Assembly: GCA_934155005.1 (NCBI GenBank)
Contig: CAKPGR010000021.1
Span: forward strand, 1-17,174
DNA: 17,174 bases
Direction of reading: 5' to 3'
DNA from: an uncultured Bacilli bacterium
GTDB taxonomy: Bacteria > Bacillota_I > Bacilli_A > RF39 > UBA660
The notes under the pieces were generated by a model. The model was not told where the DNA came from. It did not search any database and saw nothing but the letters and a program-made list of their open reading frames with translations. Shown in pieces: positions 7,235-14,359 of the stretch. Position 1 is the stretch's first letter; each line of letters starts with the position of its first letter. The position numbers and the translations under genes were made by a program.

Positions 7235-7252
7235 TTTATCACCTCTATTTAA

Positions 7253-7281
7253 GAGTGTTGCCAAAAATATTTTTTTTATAC
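7253..7281 (-). promoter_or_regulatory. Sigma-F-like promoter of spoIIQ
   Basis: On the minus strand GTATA (7281-7277) is followed after 14 bases by GGCAACACTC (7262-7253). This fits the forespore sigma-F pattern, roughly GYATA then GGnnAnAnT, although the spacer is about one base shorter than usual. spoIIQ is a known sigma-F gene in Bacillus. The -35 element overlaps the spoIID stop codon. Confidence 0.6.
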
Positions 7282-8190
7282 TTCCATTTTAGAAATTTCT
7301 ACGCCACTGTAATAATATTTAATTATTTCATCATATTTATATCCTTTTTTTGCCATAGCAAGCGCTCCATATTGACTCATTCCAACTCCATGTCCATATC
7401 CTTTTGTTTTAATTTCAATATTTTGATTATTCTTATTTATAGTAAAATTAGCAGATTTAAGTCCTAATTTTTTTCTAATTTCAACTCCTGTAAAAATCTG
7501 ATTATTAATTTTGATTTTTTTAATACTGCCTCCACTTGTCTCTTCTAGAATTTCAAAATTAATATCATTATCATTTAAATTTAATTTTTTTAGAAATTCA
7601 TCTTTTGTTATTATTAAGACATCATTAAATACAGGGGAAACTTCACTATCCCATGTTGATTCAACACTTCTTAAATATGGTAATTCACTCGAAAAAACAT
7701 CTTCACTATTTTCTGTTTTACCAGAACTAGTTGAAAAGAAAAAAGCTTCAATAACCTCTCCGTTATATGTTATATATTCACCGCTTGTTTCACTAACTGC
7801 TGTTTTTATTTTTTTTAAGTATGTATCATATTTATCTTTCCATTTATTTTTTAATTCTTCATCTTCTATATAAACTTGATCACTTGTTGTTGTTAAAACA
7901 TCATATTCTTTATTTTGAGCCATTTTTTTTAAAACATAACTTCTAGCTGCTACAGCTTGTGCTTTTAAAGCTTCCATTTCAAATTCAGCTGGCATTTCTG
8001 CCGCCACTACACCAACTATATATTCTTCAAAAGGTATTTCTTTTATACTTCCATCTTCTTTTTTTATTTTAACAATATTATTTTTTATTATATTTAATTT
8101 AGGATTTTCTTTTTCTTTATTAAAAAAAAGAACAATAAAAAAAGGTATTATAATAATTAAAATAGAAAATATCATGATTAACTTTTTCAA
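7276..8190 (-). CDS. spoIID: SpoIID, engulfment lytic transglycosylase
   Basis: The 304-residue protein has an N-terminal membrane anchor (about residues 5-24) and an extracellular SpoIID/LytB domain. In Bacillus it cleaves glycan strands of denuded peptidoglycan, working with SpoIIP and SpoIIM during engulfment. The catalytic Glu lies in IVGVVAAEMP (Glu65), followed by EALKAQAVAARSYVL and, near the C-terminus, GYGHGVGMSQYGALAMA, both hallmarks of the family. Start: TTG at 8190 lies four bases after AGGTGAT; the GTG at 8199 is part of that ribosome site, so TTG giving MKKLIMIF is preferred. The order spoIID-spoIIQ-spoIIID-mbl follows. The upstream gap of 56 bases has no clear promoter. Confidence 0.92.
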   Translation of the reverse strand: MKKLIMIFSILIIIIPFFIVLFFNKEKENPKLNIIKNNIVKIKKEDGSIKEIPFEEYIVGVVAAEMPAEFEMEALKAQAVAARSYVLKKMAQNKEYDVLTTTSDQVYIEDEELKNKWKDKYDTYLKKIKTAVSETSGEYITYNGEVIEAFFFSTSSGKTENSEDVFSSELPYLRSVESTWDSEVSPVFNDVLIITKDEFLKKLNLNDNDINFEILEETSGGSIKKIKINNQIFTGVEIRKKLGLKSANFTINKNNQNIEIKTKGYGHGVGMSQYGALAMAKKGYKYDEIIKYYYSGVEISKMEV

Positions 8191-8246
8191 ATATATCACC
8201 TATTTTTATAATACCTTAATTTGTTAATAAATTTTGTCAAATAAAA

Positions 8247-9374
8247 TTATTTAATTATATCTATCCATAATTTTTTTATTTCTTCTGTTTTATATTTATC
8301 AGCTTTTTTTCTTCCATTAGCGCCCATTATAATTCTTCTATTTTGGTTTGCTATTAATTCGCAAATTTTTTTTGCCATATTTTTCTTATCTCTATTATCA
8401 ATTAAATATCCATCCCAGTTATTACTTATAATTTCTTTTGCGCCATTAGCTGATGAAAATGCTATACATGGAATTCCAAATGAAAACGCTTCTAATAGAA
8501 CAATTCCAAATGATTCAGTGTGTGAACACATTACATATATAGATGATTCTTGCAATAATCTATTGATATAATCTCTATTTTGAAAGCCATGAAGTGTTAC
8601 AACATTATCTAATTTCTTATTGTTTATCTTTCTTTTAATTTCATTTAGTTCATGTCCATCTCCCACTATATCAAGTTTCCAATCAGGATAAACTTGATTA
8701 ACTAAACTAAAAACATCTATTAAATCTACATAACCTTTTTCTTTTGAAAGTCTACCTACTGATATAATTCTTTTTTGATCTAGATCAGATACTTTACTAG
8801 GAAAATAAGATAAGGAATTTGGAATATAAACACATTTAACTTTTTTATTTTGAAGTTCCATTTCATAAAAATTTTTCAATTCTTTTGATACAAGAACAAA
8901 ATAATCTAAATTCTCTACTGATTTAACAATTTTATTTATGTATAGTTTGTCATTATTATGATAATTATGTTCCCAACCTATTTTTAATATTCCTTTTTTT
9001 GCATATTTACCTAACCACTCATTATGAATATCTCTTGTTGAAATAATAACATCACTATTACATTTTTTTATTTCTTTTATCATTAATTTTTTCTTTAATT
9101 TTAATATTTTAAAACCTTTTATAAATTCTTTTATGAAAGTAACTATTTTAAAATTTTTCAATGATTCTTCTATTTCTTTTTTGTTTGGTTTATCATTTAT
9201 TAAATATTTAATTTTTACTTTATCATCAATTTTAAAGGCTGGTTCATCATATATTTTGTATGTTGATATAATTTCTATTTCATATTCATCTATTAATGAA
9301 TTAGCAAGTGTTGAAATACATCTTTCAATACCACCATATCCAAGATGAAGCGCTAAAATGGTTATTTTTTTCAT
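8247..9374 (-). CDS. GT4-family glycosyltransferase
   Basis: The 375-residue protein has the GT-B fold of CAZy family GT4, a retaining transferase using nucleotide sugars. The N-terminal acceptor domain opens with the GYGGIERCISTLA loop common in this family. The C-terminal donor domain has SVGRLSKEKGY (about 205-215), IVGDG, and the EX7E pair Glu287 and Glu295 in ESFGIVLLE followed by AFSFGIPCIAF. No membrane span is visible. The likely products are surface polysaccharide, teichoic acid or glycolipid; the sugar cannot be read from sequence. ATG follows GGTGAT by three bases. It is divergent from the deaminase gene at 9447 and lies 56 bases before spoIID without a clear terminator. Confidence 0.88.
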   Translation of the reverse strand: MKKITILALHLGYGGIERCISTLANSLIDEYEIEIISTYKIYDEPAFKIDDKVKIKYLINDKPNKKEIEESLKNFKIVTFIKEFIKGFKILKLKKKLMIKEIKKCNSDVIISTRDIHNEWLGKYAKKGILKIGWEHNYHNNDKLYINKIVKSVENLDYFVLVSKELKNFYEMELQNKKVKCVYIPNSLSYFPSKVSDLDQKRIISVGRLSKEKGYVDLIDVFSLVNQVYPDWKLDIVGDGHELNEIKRKINNKKLDNVVTLHGFQNRDYINRLLQESSIYVMCSHTESFGIVLLEAFSFGIPCIAFSSANGAKEIISNNWDGYLIDNRDKKNMAKKICELIANQNRRIIMGANGRKKADKYKTEEIKKLWIDIIK

Positions 9375-9389
9375 AGTATCACCATTTTA

Positions 9390-9398
9390 ATTATACCA
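9390..9398 (-). promoter_or_regulatory. Possible extended -10 promoter of the GT4 gene
   Basis: On the minus strand TGGTATAAT (9398-9390) matches an extended -10 element 15 to 20 bases before the start codon. The expected -35 position is only AT-rich, so the call rests on the -10 alone. Confidence 0.45.
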
Positions 9399-9446
9399 CA
9401 TATTTATATTTTTTTTAATTTATTATATAATAATTATGGTGATAAA

Positions 9447-10721
9447 ATGATTAAAGTAATTAAAAATGGAACCATTATTACAATGGATAAAAGTGATAGA
9501 ATTGTTACTAAGGATATTGTTATTAAAGATGATACAATTATTGATATTTGCGATAATTATGAATTAGATGCTGATGTGATAATTGATGCTAAGGGAAAAA
9601 TAGTTATGCCGGGTCTTATTAATACACATACCCATATGGGAATGAGTATATTTAGGGCAACTAATGATAATTTAAATTTAAATGATTGGTTAAATGATAA
9701 AATATGGCCTATTGAAAATAATATGACTGATGAAGATATTTATTATACAACTATGTTAACTATTTTAGAGATGATTAAAACTGGAACTACTTGTTCAAAT
9801 GATATGTATTTTGGATGTAATGGTTCTCTTAAAGCATTAAAAGAGACTAAATTTAGATGTATGTTTTCTAGATGTTTAATGGATAGTGATAATAAAGGTT
9901 TAGAACATATTAATGAATTTATTAAATTATATAATGAAAATAAGAATAACGACTTAATCAAATGGGCTGTAACACCACATGCCATTTACACTTGCAGTGA
10001 AGATTATTTGAAAAAGTGTAGTGATTTAGCTTTAAAACTTAATATACCTCTTCATATTCATTTTTGTGAAAACGAAAGTGAAGTAAATAGTATTGTTAAA
10101 AAATATAATTTAAATCCTGTTAAAGTTTTAGAAAAAACAGGTTTACTTAGAAATAAGCTTATTTTAGCACATGCAACTTTTTTAAATGATGAAGACTTAA
10201 ACTTATTGAAAAATAAAAATGTTTCTATTACTCATAATCCTCTTAGTAATTTAAATTTAGGATGTGGTATTGCGGATATAACTAAATATAAAAATTATGT
10301 AAATATTTCACTTGGTACTGATGGACAAGGTAGTGGTAATAATATGAATTTATTTTATCATATGTCATTAGTTGATTTGCTTCAAAAAGGTTTTTATAAA
10401 GATCCTACTGTTTTTAGTTCCTATAATGTGTTAAAAATGGCAACTATAAATGGTGCTAAAGCGCTTGGCTTAGATGATGAAATAGGTAGTATTGAAGTTG
10501 GAAAAAAGGCTGACATAATTATACTAGATTTAAATAAAACATTAACTTATCCTAATGTTGATTTAATTACTAATATTGTTCATAATGTTGATTCTAGCAA
10601 TATAGATACAACTATTATTAATGGTGAAATTTTATATCAAAATCATAAATTAAATATCCTAGTGGATGAAATAAATTTACATAATAAAATTGATGAAATT
10701 ATAGCTAGATTAAGTATTTAA
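9447..10721 (+). CDS. mtaD: 5'-Methylthioadenosine / S-adenosylhomocysteine deaminase (amidohydrolase)
   Basis: The 424-residue protein belongs to the amidohydrolase superfamily, in the MTA/SAH deaminase branch that converts these thioethers to inosine derivatives and releases ammonia. Metal and catalytic residues are all present: His61 and His63 (NTHTHMG), His205 with Glu208 (HIHFCENE), His242 (LAHATF) and Asp292 (LGTDGQGSGNNMNLF). The N-terminal beta sandwich and final VGKKADIIILDL strand are typical. It probably salvages or detoxifies SAM by-products in the cytoplasm. Relatives act on other aminopurines or on chlorinated s-triazines, so the substrate is less sure than the fold. ATG follows GGTGAT by three bases. 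It stands alone between divergent and convergent neighbours. Confidence 0.85.
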   Translation: MIKVIKNGTIITMDKSDRIVTKDIVIKDDTIIDICDNYELDADVIIDAKGKIVMPGLINTHTHMGMSIFRATNDNLNLNDWLNDKIWPIENNMTDEDIYYTTMLTILEMIKTGTTCSNDMYFGCNGSLKALKETKFRCMFSRCLMDSDNKGLEHINEFIKLYNENKNNDLIKWAVTPHAIYTCSEDYLKKCSDLALKLNIPLHIHFCENESEVNSIVKKYNLNPVKVLEKTGLLRNKLILAHATFLNDEDLNLLKNKNVSITHNPLSNLNLGCGIADITKYKNYVNISLGTDGQGSGNNMNLFYHMSLVDLLQKGFYKDPTVFSSYNVLKMATINGAKALGLDDEIGSIEVGKKADIIILDLNKTLTYPNVDLITNIVHNVDSSNIDTTIINGEILYQNHKLNILVDEINLHNKIDEIIARLSI

Positions 10722-10743
10722 AAAACGTGAATTCACGTTTTTT
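10720..10743. terminator. Bidirectional intrinsic terminator, perfect palindrome
   Basis: This 24-base perfect palindrome is centred on GAATTC, with CGTG/CACG arms and flanking A and T runs, so it can terminate transcripts in both directions. It covers the stop codon of the deaminase gene and touches that of the convergent RhuM-Doc gene. Confidence 0.85.
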
Positions 10744-11705
10744 TATTTTACTAAAAAATTCATTACTAAATCTATAATAACATTTTTCTCTTTCGGATTA
10801 GATTGCGCTATTAATAATGTAATAGCAACTAATGTATTATTATCAATAATTTGTTTATTATCTCTATATAACATATTATTGCGTTCTAAAAAATATATAA
10901 ACAGTGTAGCAGCTATTCTTTTATTACCATCAATAAAAGTATGATTCTTAGTAATTAAATAAAGGAAATTAGCTGCCTTTTCTTCTACTGTTTTATATAA
11001 ATCATTCCCATCAAAAGATTGATATATAGCTCCAAGAATTGATTTTAATCCTTCATTTCTTTCTAAAGCAAACAAATTACTATCATTATTAAATTTTAAT
11101 TTTTCTATAATATCTTTACATTCTTCGTAAGTTATAACATTATTATTGATTGTTCCACCTGGTTTTGTTATTTTTTTATGATCATAGTCGTCTAACATAT
11201 TTAAGGCTTTAGAATAATCATTTATAACACTAATAATTCCTTTAGCCTCATCACTATCCAATTCTTGTTCTATTCTGCTAGCAATATCTATTAATTTAAC
11301 TGTTTTTTCTAAATATTCTAATCTTTTTTGATTAACAGCATATCCTTTAATCATATAGTCTTTTAATATTTTATTAGCCCATTTTCTAAATGCCACACCC
11401 TGAGACGATTTTACTCTATATCCAACTGAAACAATTACATCTAAGTTATAGTAATCAATCATGTGAGTTTGAATTTTCCCTTCAATTGCACCATGTTCTG
11501 TGGTATTCGCAAATTTTGCGACAACCACTTCATTACTTAGTTCTTCTTTCAAAGCATTACTAATATGTTTTCTAATAGTCTTATAATCTCTTTCAAATAA
11601 TTTGGCCATTTGTTCTGTATTTAACCATACTGTTTCGTCTTGCATATTAACTTCTAATTTTACATTTTGGTTTTCAAATAATATTATTTCGTTTTTGTTA
11701 TTCAT
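10743..11705 (-). CDS. RhuM / Fic-Doc fusion protein
   Basis: The 320-residue protein joins two parts. The N-terminal RhuM domain (about residues 5-125) has a wHTH-like start (WLNTEQMAKLFERDYKTIRKHI) and the conserved YYNLDVIVSVGYRVKS and FRKWAN motifs. The C-terminal Fic/Doc domain (about 190-320) has the active-site loop HTFIDGNKR (255-263). Lys at the position of the second Gly of classic Fic (GNGR) resembles Doc, which phosphorylates EF-Tu rather than adding AMP. Such fusions are widespread, but their role (toxin, defence or regulation) is not settled, and no separate antitoxin is adjacent. ATG 11705 follows AGGAGGTG; GTG 11714 lies within that site and is rejected. The long leader carries an inverted repeat at the promoter. 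Confidence 0.88.
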   Translation of the reverse strand: MNNKNEIILFENQNVKLEVNMQDETVWLNTEQMAKLFERDYKTIRKHISNALKEELSNEVVVAKFANTTEHGAIEGKIQTHMIDYYNLDVIVSVGYRVKSSQGVAFRKWANKILKDYMIKGYAVNQKRLEYLEKTVKLIDIASRIEQELDSDEAKGIISVINDYSKALNMLDDYDHKKITKPGGTINNNVITYEECKDIIEKLKFNNDSNLFALERNEGLKSILGAIYQSFDGNDLYKTVEEKAANFLYLITKNHTFIDGNKRIAATLFIYFLERNNMLYRDNKQIIDNNTLVAITLLIAQSNPKEKNVIIDLVMNFLVK

Positions 11706-11815
11706 ATAACACACCTCCTAATTTCTAATAATATTTTGAAATTTAATCATATATATATTTGTCTAACAAATTCCTCCTTTCATAAAATTGTCACAACTAG
11801 CTTTCTCCTAGCTCT

Positions 11816-11838
11816 ATTATAGTGAACATTATTTCACT
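11816..11838 (-). promoter_or_regulatory. Promoter and inverted-repeat operator of the RhuM-Doc gene
   Basis: On the minus strand TATAAT (11821-11816) has no good -35 box (TATAAA 17 bases upstream). Directly upstream, and sharing one base, is an inverted repeat AGTGAA-N6-TTCACT (11821-11838) filling the spacer region. A protein bound there would contact the promoter. The predicted transcript has a leader of about 100 bases. Confidence 0.55.
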
Positions 11839-11869
11839 TTTATAAATTATCGTTCGACAAATTATGACA

Positions 11870-11893
11870 CAAAAAAAGAAGAATTTCTTCTTC
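11870..11893 (-). terminator. Intrinsic terminator of glmS, touching its stop codon
   Basis: On the minus strand AAGAAG and CTTCTT can pair around a short AT loop, followed by a run of seven Ts (11877-11871). The hairpin begins at the glmS stop codon (11895-11893). The stem is weak in G-C pairs, but the T tract is good. Confidence 0.7.
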
Positions 11894-13677
11894 TATTCTA
11901 CTGTAACTGATTTAGCTAAATTTTTAGGTTTATCAATATCACACTTTCTTAGTTTAGCTACTTCATATGCTAACATTTGAAGTGGTATAACTGTAATTAA
12001 TGGTTGTAACATTTTATTAACCTTAGGTACATTTATCTCATAATCTGTTTCACATTCTACATTATCTAACTTAACTGTAATTACAAAAGCTCCTCTTGCT
12101 TTTACTTCTTTTAAATTACTAATGGTTTTAGGAATTATGCTTTCATCGGTTAGTATACCTATTACAGGTGTACCATCTTCTATTAAAGATATTGTACCAT
12201 GTTTAAGCTCGCCAGCAGCATATGCTTCACTATGAATATAAGATATTTCTTTAAGTTTTAAAGATCCTTCTAATGATAAGGCATAATCTACTTTTCTTCC
12301 TAAGAAATATATATCATTTGATTTGTATATTTTATTTGCTAATTCTTTATAATCTTTATTTAATAATTCAGCAATTATATTTGGAATTTTTTCTATATCT
12401 TCTATAATACTTTTTAATTCATTATTAGATAAGTTACTATTTCTAAGTGCTATAAGCATTAAAGTTAAGACTTGGGCTGAATAAGCTTTCGTTGTTGCTA
12501 CTGCTATTTCTGGGCCTGCTAATGTATAAATAACTTTATCGGCTGCTCTTGCTATTGATGAATCAACAACATTTACAATAGCAAGTGTATCACTACCTTT
12601 TTCTTTTGCAATTTTTAAAGCTGCTAGTGTATCAGCTGTCTCACCTGATTGTGAAATCAAAATAACTAATGTTTTATCATCAATAAATAATTTTTTATAT
12701 CTGTATTCACTAGCTATTTCTACATTTACTTCTATATTTGAATATTCTTCTAATAAATTTTTACCAATCATACCTGCATGATAAGCACTACCACATGCAA
12801 CTATGTCAATACGACTATAATTTGACAAATCAGGTATATTTTTTTCCAAATTGTTTACATCATTATTAATGTATTTGTCGGTAGTTAATTTAAAAATGCT
12901 AGGTTGTTCATGCATTTCTTTTAGCATAAAGTGTTCGTATCCATTTTTCTTAGCGCTATTTATATCACCATTAAATTCTTTTATTTCTCTTGTAATTTGA
13001 TTGCCATCACTATCAAATAATACAACTTCTTTACTATTTATTAAAGCATATTCTTTTTCATTTAAAGTCATATATTTATTTGTATATTCGAGTATTGCTG
13101 GGACATCTGACGCTATATATTTTTCATTTTCACCTATTCCTATAATAAGAGGACTATTATTTTTAGCTATATATAAATTATCATCACCATCAACTATAAT
13201 TCCAAAAGCATAAGATCCTTCTATTATATTAATAGCTTCTTTAATAGCATTTAAAATATTATTGTCTTTTTTATATAAATCATTGATTAATGCACAAGCT
13301 ACTTCTGTATCTGTTTCGGATTTAAATTCATAGCCTCTCTTAATTAATTCTTCTTTTAATTCTTTATAATTTTCAATAATTCCATTATGAACTAGAGTAA
13401 TATTTTCAACTCTATGAGGATGACTATTTTCTTCTGTGACACCACCATGTGTTGCCCATCTAGTATGTCCTATACCTAAACTAGTTTGATTATTAAAGTT
13501 AATCTTTTCTTTCAAATTATTAATTCTTCCTGTTGCTTTTATTATATTAACTGAATCACCATTTTTATAAGCTATTCCAGCTGAGTCATAGCCTCTATAT
13601 TCTAGATTTGCTAATCCGGTTATTAAAACATCTAAAGTTTTTCCTTTTTTTCCAATGTATCCAACGATACCACACAT
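11893..13677 (-). CDS. glmS: Glutamine-fructose-6-phosphate aminotransferase (isomerizing)
   Basis: The 594-residue enzyme makes glucosamine-6-phosphate from fructose-6-phosphate and glutamine, the entry to amino-sugar and wall synthesis. The N-terminal class II glutamine amidotransferase starts MCGIVGYIG; Cys2 becomes the N-terminal nucleophile after Met removal, so the ATG at 13677 must be the start and an ATG ten codons upstream is excluded. GHTRWATHGG and HNGIIENY follow. Two SIS sugar-isomerase domains fill the rest (ISQSGETADTLAALK; EGSLKLKEISYIHSEAYAAGELKHG), ending in the classic PKNLAKSVTVE. AAGGAAG precedes the ATG. A glmS ribozyme in the leader provides feedback control. It has its own promoter and terminator. 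Confidence 0.97.
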   Translation of the reverse strand: MCGIVGYIGKKGKTLDVLITGLANLEYRGYDSAGIAYKNGDSVNIIKATGRINNLKEKINFNNQTSLGIGHTRWATHGGVTEENSHPHRVENITLVHNGIIENYKELKEELIKRGYEFKSETDTEVACALINDLYKKDNNILNAIKEAINIIEGSYAFGIIVDGDDNLYIAKNNSPLIIGIGENEKYIASDVPAILEYTNKYMTLNEKEYALINSKEVVLFDSDGNQITREIKEFNGDINSAKKNGYEHFMLKEMHEQPSIFKLTTDKYINNDVNNLEKNIPDLSNYSRIDIVACGSAYHAGMIGKNLLEEYSNIEVNVEIASEYRYKKLFIDDKTLVILISQSGETADTLAALKIAKEKGSDTLAIVNVVDSSIARAADKVIYTLAGPEIAVATTKAYSAQVLTLMLIALRNSNLSNNELKSIIEDIEKIPNIIAELLNKDYKELANKIYKSNDIYFLGRKVDYALSLEGSLKLKEISYIHSEAYAAGELKHGTISLIEDGTPVIGILTDESIIPKTISNLKEVKARGAFVITVKLDNVECETDYEINVPKVNKMLQPLITVIPLQMLAYEVAKLRKCDIDKPKNLAKSVTVE

Positions 13678-13691
13678 ATTAATCTTCCTTC

Positions 13692-13712
13692 CACACAAAA
13701 AATTCATGTGTG
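13692..13712 (-). other. Small hairpin just upstream of the glmS ribosome site
   Basis: CACACA (minus, 13712-13707) can pair with TGTGTG (13697-13692) across a nine-base loop, ending directly before the GGAAGGAAG ribosome site. It lacks a T tract, so it is not a terminator. It may set the local mRNA structure or be incidental. Confidence 0.35.
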
Positions 13713-13755
13713 ATATATTTTTTGTTACAATGTTGATTTTGTTTTTTTAATATAT

Positions 13756-13845
13756 CTTTCGACTACACAGCCGTAATAGTATCCGCCGAATATTTCGATA
13801 ACTATTAACCTCGTCACCTATTTAAAGGCCTGGCGCTATAAATTT
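13756..13845 (-). ncRNA. glmS ribozyme: glmS ribozyme (glucosamine-6-phosphate-activated)
   Basis: The glmS leader carries the conserved core of the glmS ribozyme. Reading the minus strand: AGCGCCAG (13837-13830) at the cleavage site, GGTGACGAGG (13818-13809), ATCGAAATATTCGGCGGAT (about 13799-13781), and GTCGAAAG (13763-13756). The arms TAATAGT and ACTATTA (13807-13801 with 13780-13774) pair as P3, and GGCT/AGTC (13772-13769 with 13764-13761) as the start of P4. Self-cleavage is expected between A at 13837 and G at 13836. Glucosamine-6-phosphate is the cofactor, so the product of GlmS triggers cleavage and decay of its own mRNA. Cleavage would leave a 159-base leader before the start codon. 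Confidence 0.95.
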
Positions 13846-13877
13846 ATTACTACCTTTCTTATAAATTTATTTACTAA

Positions 13878-13886
13878 ATTATATCA
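13878..13886 (-). promoter_or_regulatory. Predicted extended -10 promoter of glmS
   Basis: TGATATAAT on the minus strand (13886-13878) is the same extended -10 as at typA and tagO. The -35 region is only T-rich. The start site would fall about 30 bases before the ribozyme cleavage site, as expected for a short 5' leader. Confidence 0.6.
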
Positions 13887-13904
13887 TATTTATAGTCAAA
13901 ATAA

Positions 13905-13926
13905 AAATTCAAAGTTTTTTGAATTT
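13905..13926 (-). terminator. Intrinsic terminator after the gtrB-gtrA operon
   Basis: A perfect 9-bp stem (AAATTCAAA 13926-13918 on the minus strand with TTTGAATTT 13913-13905) encloses a four-base loop and is followed by TTATTTT. It lies about 35 bases past the gtrA stop and just upstream of the glmS promoter. Confidence 0.75.
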
Positions 13927-13960
13927 CTATTAATATTTTTCTTATTATAAAAAACGTCTT

Positions 13961-14359
13961 TTAGTCTTTAAATACTAATTTACCTAAGATATAATTAAGT
14001 ATTATTACAATAACTTGTACTATTGTCTTAGCAAACATATCATCTATTTTAATAACTTTTACTAATATAATAAGCGTTATATTTTCAATTACAAAAGAAA
14101 AGATTCTTGCTGAAAAAAAGGAAATTAATTCTTTTAATATAATATTTTTTTCTTTTGTTTTGCTTTTAAAAACATAAATCTTATTTGTTACAAAAGCAAA
14201 TAAAACAGATATTATAAATGATATTATGTTACTAATTAGGTAATACATATGGAATATTTTTGAGCAAACAAAATATGTACTTAGTGAAACTATTGTTGTT
14301 AAAACACCAAATATTAAATAATTAATTATTTTTTCATGTTTTCTATATAAATTAATCAT
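13961..14359 (-). CDS. GtrA-like membrane protein, putative lipid-linked sugar flippase
   Basis: The 132-residue protein has four predicted membrane spans (about 12-31, 36-58, 74-98 and 108-128) and the GtrA-family pattern, including FGVLTTIVS near the start and FVTNKIYVFKSK in the middle. GtrA proteins are thought to move undecaprenyl-phosphate-linked sugars across the membrane for addition to surface polymers. Its start codon lies inside the end of the gtrB-like gene (8-base overlap), with AAGGAAA as ribosome site within that gene, so the two are translationally coupled. A terminator lies 35 bases past its stop. The family is divergent and its function is inferred, not proven. Confidence 0.85.
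   Translation of the reverse strand: MINLYRKHEKIINYLIFGVLTTIVSLSTYFVCSKIFHMYYLISNIISFIISVLFAFVTNKIYVFKSKTKEKNIILKELISFFSARIFSFVIENITLIILVKVIKIDDMFAKTIVQVIVIILNYILGKLVFKD

Noticed and set aside
7255..7873. Rightward frames opposite spoIID
   Set aside because: They are antisense shadows: Phe/Ser/Ile-rich, no family motif, no ribosome site.
8191..8246. Sigma-A promoter for spoIID from TTGACA at 8235-8240
   Set aside because: No -10 box at acceptable spacing; the nearest TATTAT is 21 bases away.
9133..9348. Rightward frame opposite the GT4 gene
   Set aside because: Antisense shadow without ribosome site or motifs.
9743..9985. Leftward frame opposite the deaminase gene
   Set aside because: Antisense shadow of a gene with intact catalytic motifs.
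11743..11769. Leader peptide gene starting at TTG before the RhuM-Doc gene
   Set aside because: Only eight codons with a spacing of three bases from the ribosome site; too weak to call a gene, kept only as an observation.
13001..13213. Rightward frame opposite glmS
   Set aside because: Antisense shadow within a fully conserved glmS.
13678..13707. Upstream ATG adding ten residues to GlmS
   Set aside because: The enzyme needs Cys directly after the initiator Met, and the ribosome site GGAAGGAAG fits only the ATG at 13677.
13878..13899. TTGACT and TATAAT before glmS as a -35/-10 pair
   Set aside because: They are only 10 bases apart, too close for sigma-A; the extended -10 alone is kept.
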